From: Streptomyces sp. H27-H5
Lineage (GTDB): Bacteria > Actinomycetota > Actinomycetes > Streptomycetales > Streptomycetaceae
Reading direction: 5' to 3'
DNA: 64,000 nt
Assembly: GCF_026627505.1 (NCBI RefSeq)
Contig: NZ_JAPNLK010000035.1
Location: 19,051-83,050 of the forward strand
The notes beneath the pieces are model-generated. The model had not been told where the DNA came from. It searched no databases and saw only the letters and a list, made by a program, of their open reading frames with translations. Positions 16,218 to 24,118 of the stretch are shown piece after piece. The position numbers and the translations under genes are program-made. The stretch's first letter is position 1; the number at the start of each line of letters is the position of its first letter.

Positions 16218-17228
16218 TCACGAGGCGTCCAGGCGCAGCCCGTCGGTGACGATCACGTCCGAGGTGACCAGTGCCTGTTCGGCGGTCACCCGCGTCATGA
16301 AGACGAACGGCGGGATCACCGGGGGAGCGGGCAACCCCTCGGGGCTGAAGGTGACGCACAGCAGCCCCTCGATGCAGCCGCTGAACCGGGTCATGTACAG
16401 GGTGACGTCGCCCCGCAGGGTCAAGGACCGGGCCGCCAGGTCGTATTCGTCCCCGCCGTCCCGGGTGCGCAGCCGGTAGTCGTACAGCGAGGCCGCCGCC
16501 ATCCGCAGCACCAGTACCTTGCGCGGCCCGTCGATCGTGTCCAGCTCGGTGACCCCCGCCAGGGCGAAGCCCTGGGGCGCGAACAGCGAGGTGGTCACCG
16601 TCGGGGGAGTGCGGGCCGCCCTCGGAGGTCCCTGCGCGGTCGCGTCGGCCCTGGCCGGTGGGGCCCCCGAGGCCAGCGCGACCAGCAGGGCCAGGGGCAG
16701 TGCCACCGCCGTCACGCGTGACCCGGCGCCACCCGGACCGGGTACGCTCCCGGGCCAGGCGCCCGCCGTCGCGGCGGCGTCCCCCTCCGTCGAGTCGGCC
16801 GCCTCCTTCTCCTTCTCCGGCAGCGGGGTCCAGCCGAAGGCCAGCGCACTGCCGGCGATGCCGAGCAGCATCCCCACCAGGAAGCCGCCCAGGTTCGTCG
16901 CCACGAAGGACAGCACCGAGAGCAGCAGGGCGTGGATCGACACGTACGCCCTGGCCTGCGGCAGGAACCACAGGAACAGCCCGGCCACCACCAGCGCCGC
17001 CCCGATCCCGATCGCCGCGATCCCGCCGAGCCCCAGGCTGACCAGCACGGTCAGCGGGGAGAGGGGGATCAACAGCAGCTCGATCCCGCCCGACACCAAC
17101 AGCAGCCCGCCCCAGAACGGCCGGGTCCGCCGCCAGGCGCGCAGTCGTCGCCGCGGGCCGGGCAGGGGGAGCCGCGGCGCCCACCGCCCCGTGCCCGGAT
17201 CCGCGGGTCGGCGCGCCCCTAGAAGCAC
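16218..17228 (-). CDS. DUF6114 membrane protein with extra C-terminal domain
   Basis: 336-aa membrane protein. Residues about 35-140 hold four closely spaced helices (PFWGGLLLVSGGIELLLIPL, LVSLGLGGIAAIGIGAALVVAGLFLWFLPQ, ALLLSVLSFVATNLGGFLVGMLLGIAGSALAFGW), the pattern of DUF6114. A charged linker (EKEKEAADSTEGD) leads to another hydrophobic stretch, VTAVALPLALLVALASGAPPARA, which ends like a cleavable signal. The last 130 residues are strand-rich and contain one close Cys pair, so they are probably extracytoplasmic. The GTG at 17228 lies inside the last codons of the DUF6230 gene, indicating coupling. Function unknown. The domain call is from pattern memory. Confidence 0.75.
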   Translation of the reverse strand: MLLGARRPADPGTGRWAPRLPLPGPRRRLRAWRRTRPFWGGLLLVSGGIELLLIPLSPLTVLVSLGLGGIAAIGIGAALVVAGLFLWFLPQARAYVSIHALLLSVLSFVATNLGGFLVGMLLGIAGSALAFGWTPLPEKEKEAADSTEGDAAATAGAWPGSVPGPGGAGSRVTAVALPLALLVALASGAPPARADATAQGPPRAARTPPTVTTSLFAPQGFALAGVTELDTIDGPRKVLVLRMAAASLYDYRLRTRDGGDEYDLAARSLTLRGDVTLYMTRFSGCIEGLLCVTFSPEGLPAPPVIPPFVFMTRVTAEQALVTSDVIVTDGLRLDAS

Positions 17229-17827
17229 TGCTTGCCGTCCAGGCCGACGCTCAACTTCATGCCCTTGAGGCGGAAGTTGCCGCCGGTCGCGGACCAGGCG
17301 TGCGAGCGCACGTTCAGGACCTCGATGTTCCCGGCCTGGAGACCGAACGCGCCCGGTTCGCCCCTGACCCCCTCGACCTGGTCGAGGGTGGAGGCGTCCC
17401 GGCCGATCTGCGCCGTGCCGAAGGTGGCGTCGCCGTCGAGGTCCTCGCCGTCGATCACCAGGTTCTCGGCGGTGACCTGGCCGGCGGGTCCGCCGGCGCT
17501 CAGCTTGAAGACCACCGTGCCCACCGGGGTGTTCACCCGGGCGGACTGGCAGATGTCGGCCAGCGTGGCCTCGCCGATGCCGAGCAGGGCGACCGGATGC
17601 CCCTTGCCGTCGACGGAACGGTCCGTCTGCACGTAGGACGCCAGGCCCTTGCTGCTCAACTTGGATGAGGAGACCTGGAAGGAGGTCCCCGAGACGGCGA
17701 AGGACGCGGCGAGCGCGCCCTGCGCCATGACGACGCCCATCGCCCCGACCGCGATCACCGCGGGCAGTGCGACCGCCACCGTCTTCTTCCACTTGACCCG
17801 GCCCTCGCGGCCGCTGTTCGTGCTCAT
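17219..17827 (-). CDS. DUF6230 family secreted/surface protein
   Basis: 202-aa protein with a basic start (GREGRVKWKK), one hydrophobic segment (TVAVALPAVIAVGAMGVVMAQGALA) and an Ala-rich end that could be cleaved. The remainder opens ASFAVSGTSFQVSSSKLSSKGLASYVQ and is rich in Val, Gly and Asp, without catalytic motifs that I can point to. Such proteins were often labelled cholesterol esterase in older Streptomyces annotation, and I see no serine hydrolase GxSxG motif to support that here. It always seems to pair with DUF6114, as it does here with a 10-base overlap. GGGAGG lies 7 bases before the ATG. Divergent from the TetR gene. Confidence 0.8.
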   Translation of the reverse strand: MSTNSGREGRVKWKKTVAVALPAVIAVGAMGVVMAQGALAASFAVSGTSFQVSSSKLSSKGLASYVQTDRSVDGKGHPVALLGIGEATLADICQSARVNTPVGTVVFKLSAGGPAGQVTAENLVIDGEDLDGDATFGTAQIGRDASTLDQVEGVRGEPGAFGLQAGNIEVLNVRSHAWSATGGNFRLKGMKLSVGLDGKQCF

Positions 17828-17925
17828 GGAGGTGCCTCCCGTACGTCGTCCGTGCGCAGGGAAGTGCATGAGACAGGTCTGCCATACTGCGGGCTTCCTG
17901 TGGGAGTTCGAGGCTAGGGCCGAAT

Positions 17926-18612
17926 TTGAATAATAGTCAACAGCGCGGCGCGACCGGCCGTTCGCAGGCCCGTCGGGCCGAACTCATGGCGATCGGGCGC
18001 AAGTTGTTCGCCGACACCTCGTACGACGCGCTCTCCATGGACGACATCGCCCAACACGCCGGTGTCGCAAAGGGGTTGATCTACTACTACTTCAAGAGCA
18101 AGCGCGGCTACTACCTCGCCATCGTCGAGGAGTCCGTCGCCGAACTCGTCGCCCGCGCGGCCGCGGAGACCGAACTGGCCGGCTCGGAACGGGCCCGCCG
18201 CACCATCGACGGCTACCTGTACTACGCCGAACACCACCGGGCCGCCTACCGCACGATCGTCACCGGCGGCGTCGGCTCCGACGCCGAGGTGCTCGCCATC
18301 CGCGACGCGGTCCGCGAGGAACTGGTCGCCACCATCGCCGAGGCCGCGTACGGCCGCCGCACGGTCTCGCCGCTCGCCCGGCTCGCGCTCGTGGGCTGGC
18401 TCTCCGGGGTCGAGGGGATCACCCTGGAGTGGATCGGCGGGCTCGACGGGGAGGGCCGGCTCGGCCGGGACGAGGTCGCGGCGCTCCTCGTGCGGCAGCT
18501 GCGCGCGACCCTGACGGTGATCGAGGAGTTCGCCCCCGACCACCCCGCTCCACCGGCGCACGAGGCCCCGGGGGATCCCGATGATCATGCACCGGTGACG
18601 GGAAGCCCCTGA
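17926..18612 (+). CDS. TetR family transcriptional regulator
   Basis: 228-aa DNA-binding regulator. The N-terminal helix-turn-helix covers about residues 20-65 (FADTSYDALSMDDIAQHAGVAKGLIYYYFKSKRGYYLAIVEE), a classic TetR signature. The C-terminal ligand domain is all-helical. The start is a TTG at 17926, with AGGG 9 bases upstream. The next in-frame ATG, at about residue 24, would cut into helix 1. It is divergent from DUF6230/DUF6114 (99 bases) and 148 bases ahead of an acyl-CoA dehydrogenase, so either could be its target. Ligand unknown, with acyl-CoA an inference from context. Confidence 0.9.
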   Translation: MNNSQQRGATGRSQARRAELMAIGRKLFADTSYDALSMDDIAQHAGVAKGLIYYYFKSKRGYYLAIVEESVAELVARAAAETELAGSERARRTIDGYLYYAEHHRAAYRTIVTGGVGSDAEVLAIRDAVREELVATIAEAAYGRRTVSPLARLALVGWLSGVEGITLEWIGGLDGEGRLGRDEVAALLVRQLRATLTVIEEFAPDHPAPPAHEAPGDPDDHAPVTGSP

Positions 18613-18759
18613 TCGGGCATACTCAAGCCGCCGCAGCCACTGAACAGGCCCTTCCGCGATCCGGGAGGGCAGTATCGGCTGTGAGAGCACCGAGATCCGG
18701 TGGCGCGTCCCACACCTCACGCGTCGCCGCCGTGCCCGACCAGGGAGGAGAGCGCCGCC

Positions 18760-19932
18760 ATGACCGACCGCGCCCCGCAGCCGGTGGACCGACAGCTGCC
18801 CACCGAAGAGTCCCGTGATCTGCTCGCGCTCGTACGAGAGATCGCGCAGCGGGAGATCCGCCCCCGGGCCGCCGAGGAGGAGGACGACGGACGCTTCCCC
18901 CGGGAGGTCTTCACGCTCCTGTCGGAGGCCGGCCTGCTGGGGCTCCCGTACGCCGGCGAGTTCGGCGGCGGTGAGCAGCCGTACGAGGTCTACCTCCAGG
19001 TGCTGGAGGAGCTCGCCGCGGCCCGGCTGACGGTCGGCCTCGGTGTCAGCGTGCACTCCCTGGCCTGCCACGGCCTCGCCGGCTACGGCACCAAGGAGCA
19101 GCAGGGCGCGCACCTCCCCGCGATGCTCGGCGGCGGCCTGCTCGGCGCCTACTGTCTCTCGGAGCCGGCCGCCGGCTCCGACGCCGCCTCGCTGACCACC
19201 AAGGCCGTCCGCGACGGCGACGACTGGATCATCACCGGCACCAAGGCGTGGATCACGCACGGCGGGGTCGCGGACTTCTACACCGTCCTCGCGCGCACGG
19301 GTGTCAACGGCCCCAAGGGCATCACCGCCTTCCTCGTCCCCGGCGACGCGGCCGGCCTGACGGCGGCGGTCCCCGAGAAGAAGATGGGCATGAAGGGCTC
19401 GCCCACCGCCCAGCTGCACTTCGACGGGGTACGCGTCCCCGACACCCGGCGCATCGGCGAGGAGGGGCAGGGCTTCACCATCGCCCTGGCCGCCCTGGAC
19501 GCCGGCCGGCTCGGGATCGCCGCCTGCGCGATCGGCGTCGCCCAGGCGGCCCTGGACGAGGCCCTGGTCTACGCCCTGGATCGCAAGCAGTTCGGACACC
19601 CCATCGCGGACTTCCAGGGGCTGCGCTTCATGCTGGCCGACATGGCGACCAAGATCGAGGCGGGTCGGGCGCTGTACCTCGCCGCCGCGCGCCTGCGGGA
19701 CGCCGGCAAGCCCTTCTCCCGCCAGGCCGCCATGGCCAAGCTGTTCTGCACGGACGCCGCGATGGCCGTCACGACGGACGCGGTGCAGGTCCTCGGCGGC
19801 TACGGGTACACCGCGGACTTCCCGGTGGAGCGGCTCATGCGGGAGGCGAAGGTGCTCCAGATCGTGGAGGGCACCAACCAGATCCAGCGCATGGTCATCG
19901 CCCGCCACCTCGCGGGCCCCGAGACCCGCTGA
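18760..19932 (+). CDS. Acyl-CoA dehydrogenase
   Basis: 390-aa FAD enzyme that introduces the alpha-beta double bond in acyl-CoA thioesters. The family signatures are present: YCLSEPAAGSDAASLTTKA (ACADS signature 1) and QVLGGYGYTADFPVERLMREAKVLQIVEGTNQIQRMVIARHL (signature 2). The catalytic base of short-chain-type enzymes is the Glu in IVEGTNQ. Length is normal. GGGAGGAGAG precedes ATG 18760. An upstream in-frame extension to 18700 lacks a ribosome binding site. It follows the TetR gene, and chain length specificity cannot be told from sequence alone. Confidence 0.94.
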   Translation: MTDRAPQPVDRQLPTEESRDLLALVREIAQREIRPRAAEEEDDGRFPREVFTLLSEAGLLGLPYAGEFGGGEQPYEVYLQVLEELAAARLTVGLGVSVHSLACHGLAGYGTKEQQGAHLPAMLGGGLLGAYCLSEPAAGSDAASLTTKAVRDGDDWIITGTKAWITHGGVADFYTVLARTGVNGPKGITAFLVPGDAAGLTAAVPEKKMGMKGSPTAQLHFDGVRVPDTRRIGEEGQGFTIALAALDAGRLGIAACAIGVAQAALDEALVYALDRKQFGHPIADFQGLRFMLADMATKIEAGRALYLAAARLRDAGKPFSRQAAMAKLFCTDAAMAVTTDAVQVLGGYGYTADFPVERLMREAKVLQIVEGTNQIQRMVIARHLAGPETR

Positions 19933-20065
19933 GGCGCCCGGGCCGGGGCGCCGTCCGGCCCGACGGGCCCCGGCCGGCGGACCGCGGCCCGGTCGGCCCG
20001 GCCCCGGCCCGTCGGGCGCTCGGCCGGCCCGACCGTGCGTTTGCCCTCCCGCCGGAGCGTCCGGC

Positions 20066-20293
20066 TCAGCCTCCGTACAGGGGGCCGCTGGGCCAGATCG
20101 GGGACGAGGCGACCCGTGACCACTCCGGATCGCGCCGCCCCGGCACCGTCCGGCCCTCGGCGGTCCAGCGGGCCAGGAGCGCGTTGTAGACGGGCGTGTC
20201 GGGGTTCCGCAGCGGAACCGATTCTTCGTACCCGTGAGGCGTGGGCCGCCGCCTGCGACCCGTTCTCGGCGTGGACGTCTCAAGCGTGGTCAT
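20066..20293 (-). CDS. 75-aa conserved-looking small protein
   Basis: Small basic protein with normal amino-acid composition rather than the Arg/Pro/Ala runs of shadow frames: PHGYEESVPLRNPDTPVYNALLARWTAEGRTVPGRRDPEWSRVASSPIWPSGPLYGG. The Tyr/Trp-containing C-terminus and two NPDTP- and RRDPEW-type turns look like a real folded peptide. Start ATG 20293. No clear ribosome binding site precedes it. It lies alone on the minus strand between an acyl-CoA dehydrogenase and a divergent promoter region. I do not recognise a named family. Confidence 0.6.
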   Translation of the reverse strand: MTTLETSTPRTGRRRRPTPHGYEESVPLRNPDTPVYNALLARWTAEGRTVPGRRDPEWSRVASSPIWPSGPLYGG

Positions 20294-20511
20294 GCACGGC
20301 AAAACGCGAGATCAGCCCACGGGTAACCGGCCCCCGCCCACGGCCATCCGTTCGACGTGTCCCCGACGCTTCCACCGACCGCGCCGCCCCGCCGACGTGC
20401 GGTCGGTCGGGAGGCGGTGGCCGGTCGGTGGGCAGGCATACCCCTCCCGGTCCACGTGTCCGGACGTGCCTTCCTGTCGCGTAGTGCCACAAGTCTGTTC
20501 CTCGAAACAGG

Positions 20512-20530
20512 TTCTGACGTACCGTCATAT
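20512..20530. promoter_or_regulatory. Palindrome TTCTGACG-N3-CGTCA, candidate TetR-type operator
   Basis: TTCTGACG (20512-20519), TAC, CGTCATAT (20523-20530). The inner arms TGACG/CGTCA are perfect. It lies about 90 bases upstream of the ATG at 20619, in an otherwise featureless gap (20294-20618) that also holds a 6-bp CTGTTC/AAACAG inverted repeat just before it. The same half-site with the same spacing recurs at 53758-53776. Confidence 0.5.
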
Positions 20531-20618
20531 CCGCTCGAGTCGCACACCGTCGCACACCAGGCCAACCGCGCCACGCCACGTCACGCGCCGCCACGCGGCC
20601 GCGCCCAGGAGGTCCGCC

Positions 20619-21752
20619 ATGCCCGCCGACCGGCCCGTCCCGCTCGACGAATACCCCATCCACCAGGCGCCGTTGTCGATGAAGCACCTCGTCAGCGGCG
20701 ACCGCAACGCCTACGACCGCTGCATCTTTCACGTCTTCGACCACGCCGGCCGGGCCGTCCTCATCCTCGGCCTCGGCGTCTACCCCAACGCGGGCGTCAT
20801 CGACGCCTACGCCACCCTGCGCATCGGCGACGAACTCCTCGCCGTCCGAGCCTCCGACGCCCTCGGCGACGACCGGATGAACCTCTCCGTCGGCCCGCTC
20901 CGCATCACCGTCGACGAGCCCCTCAAGCGGATCGGCCTGCACTGCGACGCCGACCCGGACGACCCCGAGGGCCTCTCGTACGACATCACCTGGACCGCCG
21001 AGTTCCCCGCCGTCTGGGAGCCCCATCACGTCCAGCGCCGCGGGGATCGCCTCATGCTGGAAGGCCGCCGCTTCGTCCAGGCCGGCAACGTCACCGGCAC
21101 CATCCGCGTCAAGGGCGAGGAACTCACCCTCACGCCGGGCGCGTGGACCGGTACCCGCGACCGCAGTTGGGGAGTGCGCCCGATCCCCGGCGAGGACGGC
21201 GGCCGGGCGGCGGAGGAACACCGCCCCGAGGGCTTCCACTGGCTCTGGATACCCGTCCGCTTCGAGGACCGGTTCCTCATGGTCGTCGTCCAGGAGGACG
21301 CCGACGGCCATCGCACCCTCAACGAGGCCGTCCAGGTCTTCCCCGAGGGCGACGACCGCAACGACGTCCAACTCGGCTGGCCGCACACCGACATCCGCTA
21401 TCGCCCCGGCAGCCGTCACCCCGAGAGCGCCGTCGTCCACCTCATCGACCCCACCCGCAAACCCCTCGAACTCGGCGTCCGCGTCCTCAACTCCTCCCCC
21501 CTCGCCGTCGGCGCCGGCTACCCGCCCGCCGCCGACTGGCAGCACGGCACCTGGCAGGGCCGTGCCTGGACCGACCGGCGCGCCTACGACCTCTCCGATC
21601 CCGCCGCGCACCCCGTGGCCGCCTACGGGGTCACCGACCACTCGGCCCGCTTCACCCTCGACGGCCGGGTCGGACACGGCATCTTCGAGCACGGAAGCTT
21701 CGGCCGCCACGACCCCAGCGGCTTCACCGACCACACCTCCGTGGCCCCGTGA
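20619..21752 (+). CDS. Lipocalin-like (AttH/CrtC-type) protein of unknown function
   Basis: 377-aa cytosolic protein with no signal peptide and many aromatic and acidic residues on beta strands. Features include SMKHLVSGDRNAYDRCIFHVFDHAGRAVLILGLGVYPNAGVIDAYATLRIGDE, ITVDEPLKRIGL, WTGTRDRSWGVRP, and FHWLWIPVRFEDRFLMVVVQEDADGHRTLNEA. The DRSWGVR and FHW motifs recall the carotenoid 1,2-hydratase/AttH lipocalin-like fold, which suggests binding of a hydrophobic ligand. That assignment is tentative. AGGAGG at 20607-20612 fixes ATG 20619. It is coupled to the APH-type kinase downstream, a partnership typical of actinobacterial lipid or steroid metabolism. Confidence 0.75.
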   Translation: MPADRPVPLDEYPIHQAPLSMKHLVSGDRNAYDRCIFHVFDHAGRAVLILGLGVYPNAGVIDAYATLRIGDELLAVRASDALGDDRMNLSVGPLRITVDEPLKRIGLHCDADPDDPEGLSYDITWTAEFPAVWEPHHVQRRGDRLMLEGRRFVQAGNVTGTIRVKGEELTLTPGAWTGTRDRSWGVRPIPGEDGGRAAEEHRPEGFHWLWIPVRFEDRFLMVVVQEDADGHRTLNEAVQVFPEGDDRNDVQLGWPHTDIRYRPGSRHPESAVVHLIDPTRKPLELGVRVLNSSPLAVGAGYPPAADWQHGTWQGRAWTDRRAYDLSDPAAHPVAAYGVTDHSARFTLDGRVGHGIFEHGSFGRHDPSGFTDHTSVAP

Positions 21753-21817
21753 CCGAGAGCGGACGTCGGGAGAGCCCCGAGGACGACATCCCACCGGAAG
21801 GGAAGGCAGGACCCGCC

Positions 21818-22915
21818 ATGGCAACGGCACCACGTCCCCGCACCTCCACCCGCGAGCCCGAGGAACTCGGCCGCCGCCTCGCGGCCTGGCTCGACGCGAC
21901 CCTCCCCGGCGCGAAGGTCGTCAACACCTCCGTCCCCGGCTCCAACGGCATGTCCAGCGAGACCCTGCTCTTCGACATCGAGCACCCCGACACCCCGGAA
22001 CGGGCCTGCGCCCTGCGCCTGGCCGCGGACCCGGCCGCCTACACCGTCTTCCCCACCTACGACATGCCCCGCCAGCACCGCGTGATGAGCCTGGTCGCCG
22101 CCCACACCGACCTGCCCGTCCCGCGCGTGCGCTGGCTGGAGGAGGATCCGGGCCCGCTCGGCGCGCCCTTCTTCGTCATGGCCCGCGCCGAGGGCCGGGT
22201 ACCGCCCGACGTCATGCCCTACACGTACGAGGGCAACTGGCTGCACTCCGCCACCGACGCCGAACGCGCCCGGCTCCAGGAGGCGAGCATCTCCCTGCTC
22301 GCCCGCCTCCACGACCAGTTCCCCGCAGAGGAGGCGCGGTTCCTCCTCCCGCCCGGGGAGGGAAGCCCGCTGCGCCGCCACGTCACGGCCCAACGCGCCT
22401 ACTACGAGTGGGTGGTGTCCACATTGGCCCGCTCACCGCTCCTGGAGCGGGCCTTCGACCGGCTGGAGGAACTCTGGCCGGCTGACGAGGGCGACCCCGT
22501 CCTCAACTGGGGCGACGCCCGCATCGGCAACGTCGTCTACCAGGCCGACGGCTTCGATCCGGTGGCCGTGCTCGACTGGGAGATGGCCTCGTACGCCCCC
22601 CGGGAGGTCGACCTGGGCTGGACCGTCTACCTGCACCGGTTCTTCCAGGACCTGACCGTCGGGTTCGGCCAGCCGGGCCTGCCCGACTTCCTGCGCCGCG
22701 AGGATGTGGAACGCCGGTACGCCGAACTCACCGGGCACACCCCGCGGGACATGGGGTTCCACACCCTCTACGCCGCCCTGCGGCACGGGATCGTGATGCT
22801 GCGCATCGCCTACCGACAGGCGCACTTCGGGGAGGTCGAGGTCCCGGCGGACCCGGACGGCCTGATCCTGCACCACGCCACCCTCGACGCGATGGTGCGG
22901 GGCACGTACTGGTAG
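21818..22915 (+). CDS. APH-family phosphotransferase (ACAD10-like kinase domain)
   Basis: 365-aa protein with the aminoglycoside-phosphotransferase/choline-kinase fold. Visible motifs are the N-lobe SNGMSSETLLFDIE, the catalytic loop NWGDARIGNVVYQ in place of the usual HGDxxxxN, and the metal-binding AVLDWEMASYAPREVDLGWTVYLHRFF. Members next to acyl-CoA dehydrogenases resemble the kinase domain of ACAD10/11, which phosphorylates hydroxyacyl-CoAs. Antibiotic resistance is therefore not implied. ATG 21818 follows GGAAGGCAGG. A GTG at 21749 overlapping the previous stop (GTGA) is an alternative adding 23 residues. Confidence 0.85.
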   Translation: MATAPRPRTSTREPEELGRRLAAWLDATLPGAKVVNTSVPGSNGMSSETLLFDIEHPDTPERACALRLAADPAAYTVFPTYDMPRQHRVMSLVAAHTDLPVPRVRWLEEDPGPLGAPFFVMARAEGRVPPDVMPYTYEGNWLHSATDAERARLQEASISLLARLHDQFPAEEARFLLPPGEGSPLRRHVTAQRAYYEWVVSTLARSPLLERAFDRLEELWPADEGDPVLNWGDARIGNVVYQADGFDPVAVLDWEMASYAPREVDLGWTVYLHRFFQDLTVGFGQPGLPDFLRREDVERRYAELTGHTPRDMGFHTLYAALRHGIVMLRIAYRQAHFGEVEVPADPDGLILHHATLDAMVRGTYW

Positions 22916-22926
22916 GACGCGGCCCG

Positions 22927-23361
22927 TCAGGCGGCCTGCGCGTGCTGGCGCATCTGCGGCGGCAGCGGGGCCGTCACGCGGACGGGACGCGACCCCGGAC
23001 CGCCGACGTGCGAGAAGGGCTGCGTACGCCAGTCGAGGCCCTGCGGGAGCGACAGGTGCACGATCGGGTCGAGCTCCTGCACCTCGTGCGGGAACCCGCC
23101 CACGGTCGGCAGCGCGTCGGAAGCCGGCCGGCCCGTACCCGCGCACACCGTGAGCCCGAACGGGTTCCACGGGGACGGGCAGAGGGCGTGCTGCGGCAGG
23201 TACTCCTCGTCCGCGACGAGGGCGATCGACTGGCCGCAGTCGGGGCAGATCGCGTGGTGGATCTCGAACCCCTCGGCCTCGTCGAGGTAGCCGTCCTCGT
23301 CGGAATCGAGCAGTTCCGGAGGCTCCGGTTCGATGCGACCGGCGCGCTTGGCGTTCAGCAT
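22927..23361 (-). CDS. Small Cys-pair protein, unknown function
   Basis: 144-aa soluble protein. It starts MLNAKRAGRIEPEPPELLDSDEDGYLDEAEGFEIHHA and then has two cysteine pairs: CPDCGQSIALVADEEYLPQHALCPSPWNPFGLTVC, a probable zinc ribbon. The C-terminal half is Pro/Gly-rich with HLSLPQGLDWRTQPFSHVGGPG. The composition is that of a real protein. GGGGGAG lies 7 bases before the ATG. Convergent with the phosphotransferase (11-base gap) and divergent from the Lrp regulator. I do not recognise a named family. Confidence 0.78.
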   Translation of the reverse strand: MLNAKRAGRIEPEPPELLDSDEDGYLDEAEGFEIHHAICPDCGQSIALVADEEYLPQHALCPSPWNPFGLTVCAGTGRPASDALPTVGGFPHEVQELDPIVHLSLPQGLDWRTQPFSHVGGPGSRPVRVTAPLPPQMRQHAQAA

Positions 23362-23570
23362 GGATGTACTCCCCCTTGAATGGGCCGGGCGGGCAGCTTC
23401 TTCGGCCACGGCCACACCAAGCACTTCCCGTCGAGCGGCACGAGTAACCACAACCACCCCCGGTACGCCCCCGTACTCCTGTGGCCTTGGTCACATGCCC
23501 GCCGCAGGTGCCACCCAACCCGTGGACACCGCTGTGCCGGAAGCGGTCTTGGGCAATAGGTTGAGCGGCT

Positions 23571-24020
23571 ATGAGCGCAATGGAGGAGCTGGACCGCCAG
23601 ATCGTTGATCTGCTCGTGCGGGACGGGCGAATGAGCTACACGGATCTGGGCAAGGCCACGGGACTGTCCACGTCGGCGGTCCATCAGCGAGTACGCCGCC
23701 TGGAGCAGCGCGGGGTGATCCGCGGCTATGCCGCCGTGGTCGACCCCGAGGCCGTGGGGCTGCCCCTGACGGCGTTCATCTCGGTCAAGCCGTTCGATCC
23801 CAGCGCCCCGGACGACATCGCCGACCGCCTGGCGGGCGTCCCCGAGATCGAGGCCTGCCACAGCGTGGCCGGAGACGAGAACTACATCCTCAAGGTCCGC
23901 GTGGGCACGCCCCTGGAGCTGGAGGACCTGCTGGGCCGACTGCGCGCCCTGGCGCACGTCTCGACCCGCACGACGGTGGTGCTGTCCACCCCGTACGAGT
24001 CCCGCCCGCCGCGCGTGTGA
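23571..24020 (+). CDS. Lrp/AsnC family transcriptional regulator
   Basis: 149-aa regulator with the family layout. The N-terminal winged helix-turn-helix is MEELDRQIVDLLVRDGRMSYTDLGKATGLSTSAVHQRVRRLEQRGVIRGYAAVVDPEAVGLPL. The C-terminal RAM ligand domain is AFISVKPFDPSAPDDIADRLAGVPEIEACHSVAGDENYILKVRVGTPLELEDLLGRL. TAGGTT (23557-23562) ends 8 bases before the ATG and no ribosome binding site is present, so the mRNA may be leaderless. An in-frame ATG three codons later is possible. Ligand, likely an amino acid, unknown. Confidence 0.92.
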   Translation: MSAMEELDRQIVDLLVRDGRMSYTDLGKATGLSTSAVHQRVRRLEQRGVIRGYAAVVDPEAVGLPLTAFISVKPFDPSAPDDIADRLAGVPEIEACHSVAGDENYILKVRVGTPLELEDLLGRLRALAHVSTRTTVVLSTPYESRPPRV

Positions 24021-24118
24021 CGCCGCCCTGACCCGTCTTCCGCGCCGCCCGGCCCCGACCCCCGCCCCGGCGGGACCCGAGGTCGGGCCCGGCCGGCGGA
24101 GGCGCGAGACTGGGTCCC

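Noticed and set aside
21818..22915. Aminoglycoside resistance gene
   Set aside because: The APH fold is shared with many small-molecule kinases. The catalytic loop and neighbours fit the ACAD10-like group, not resistance enzymes.
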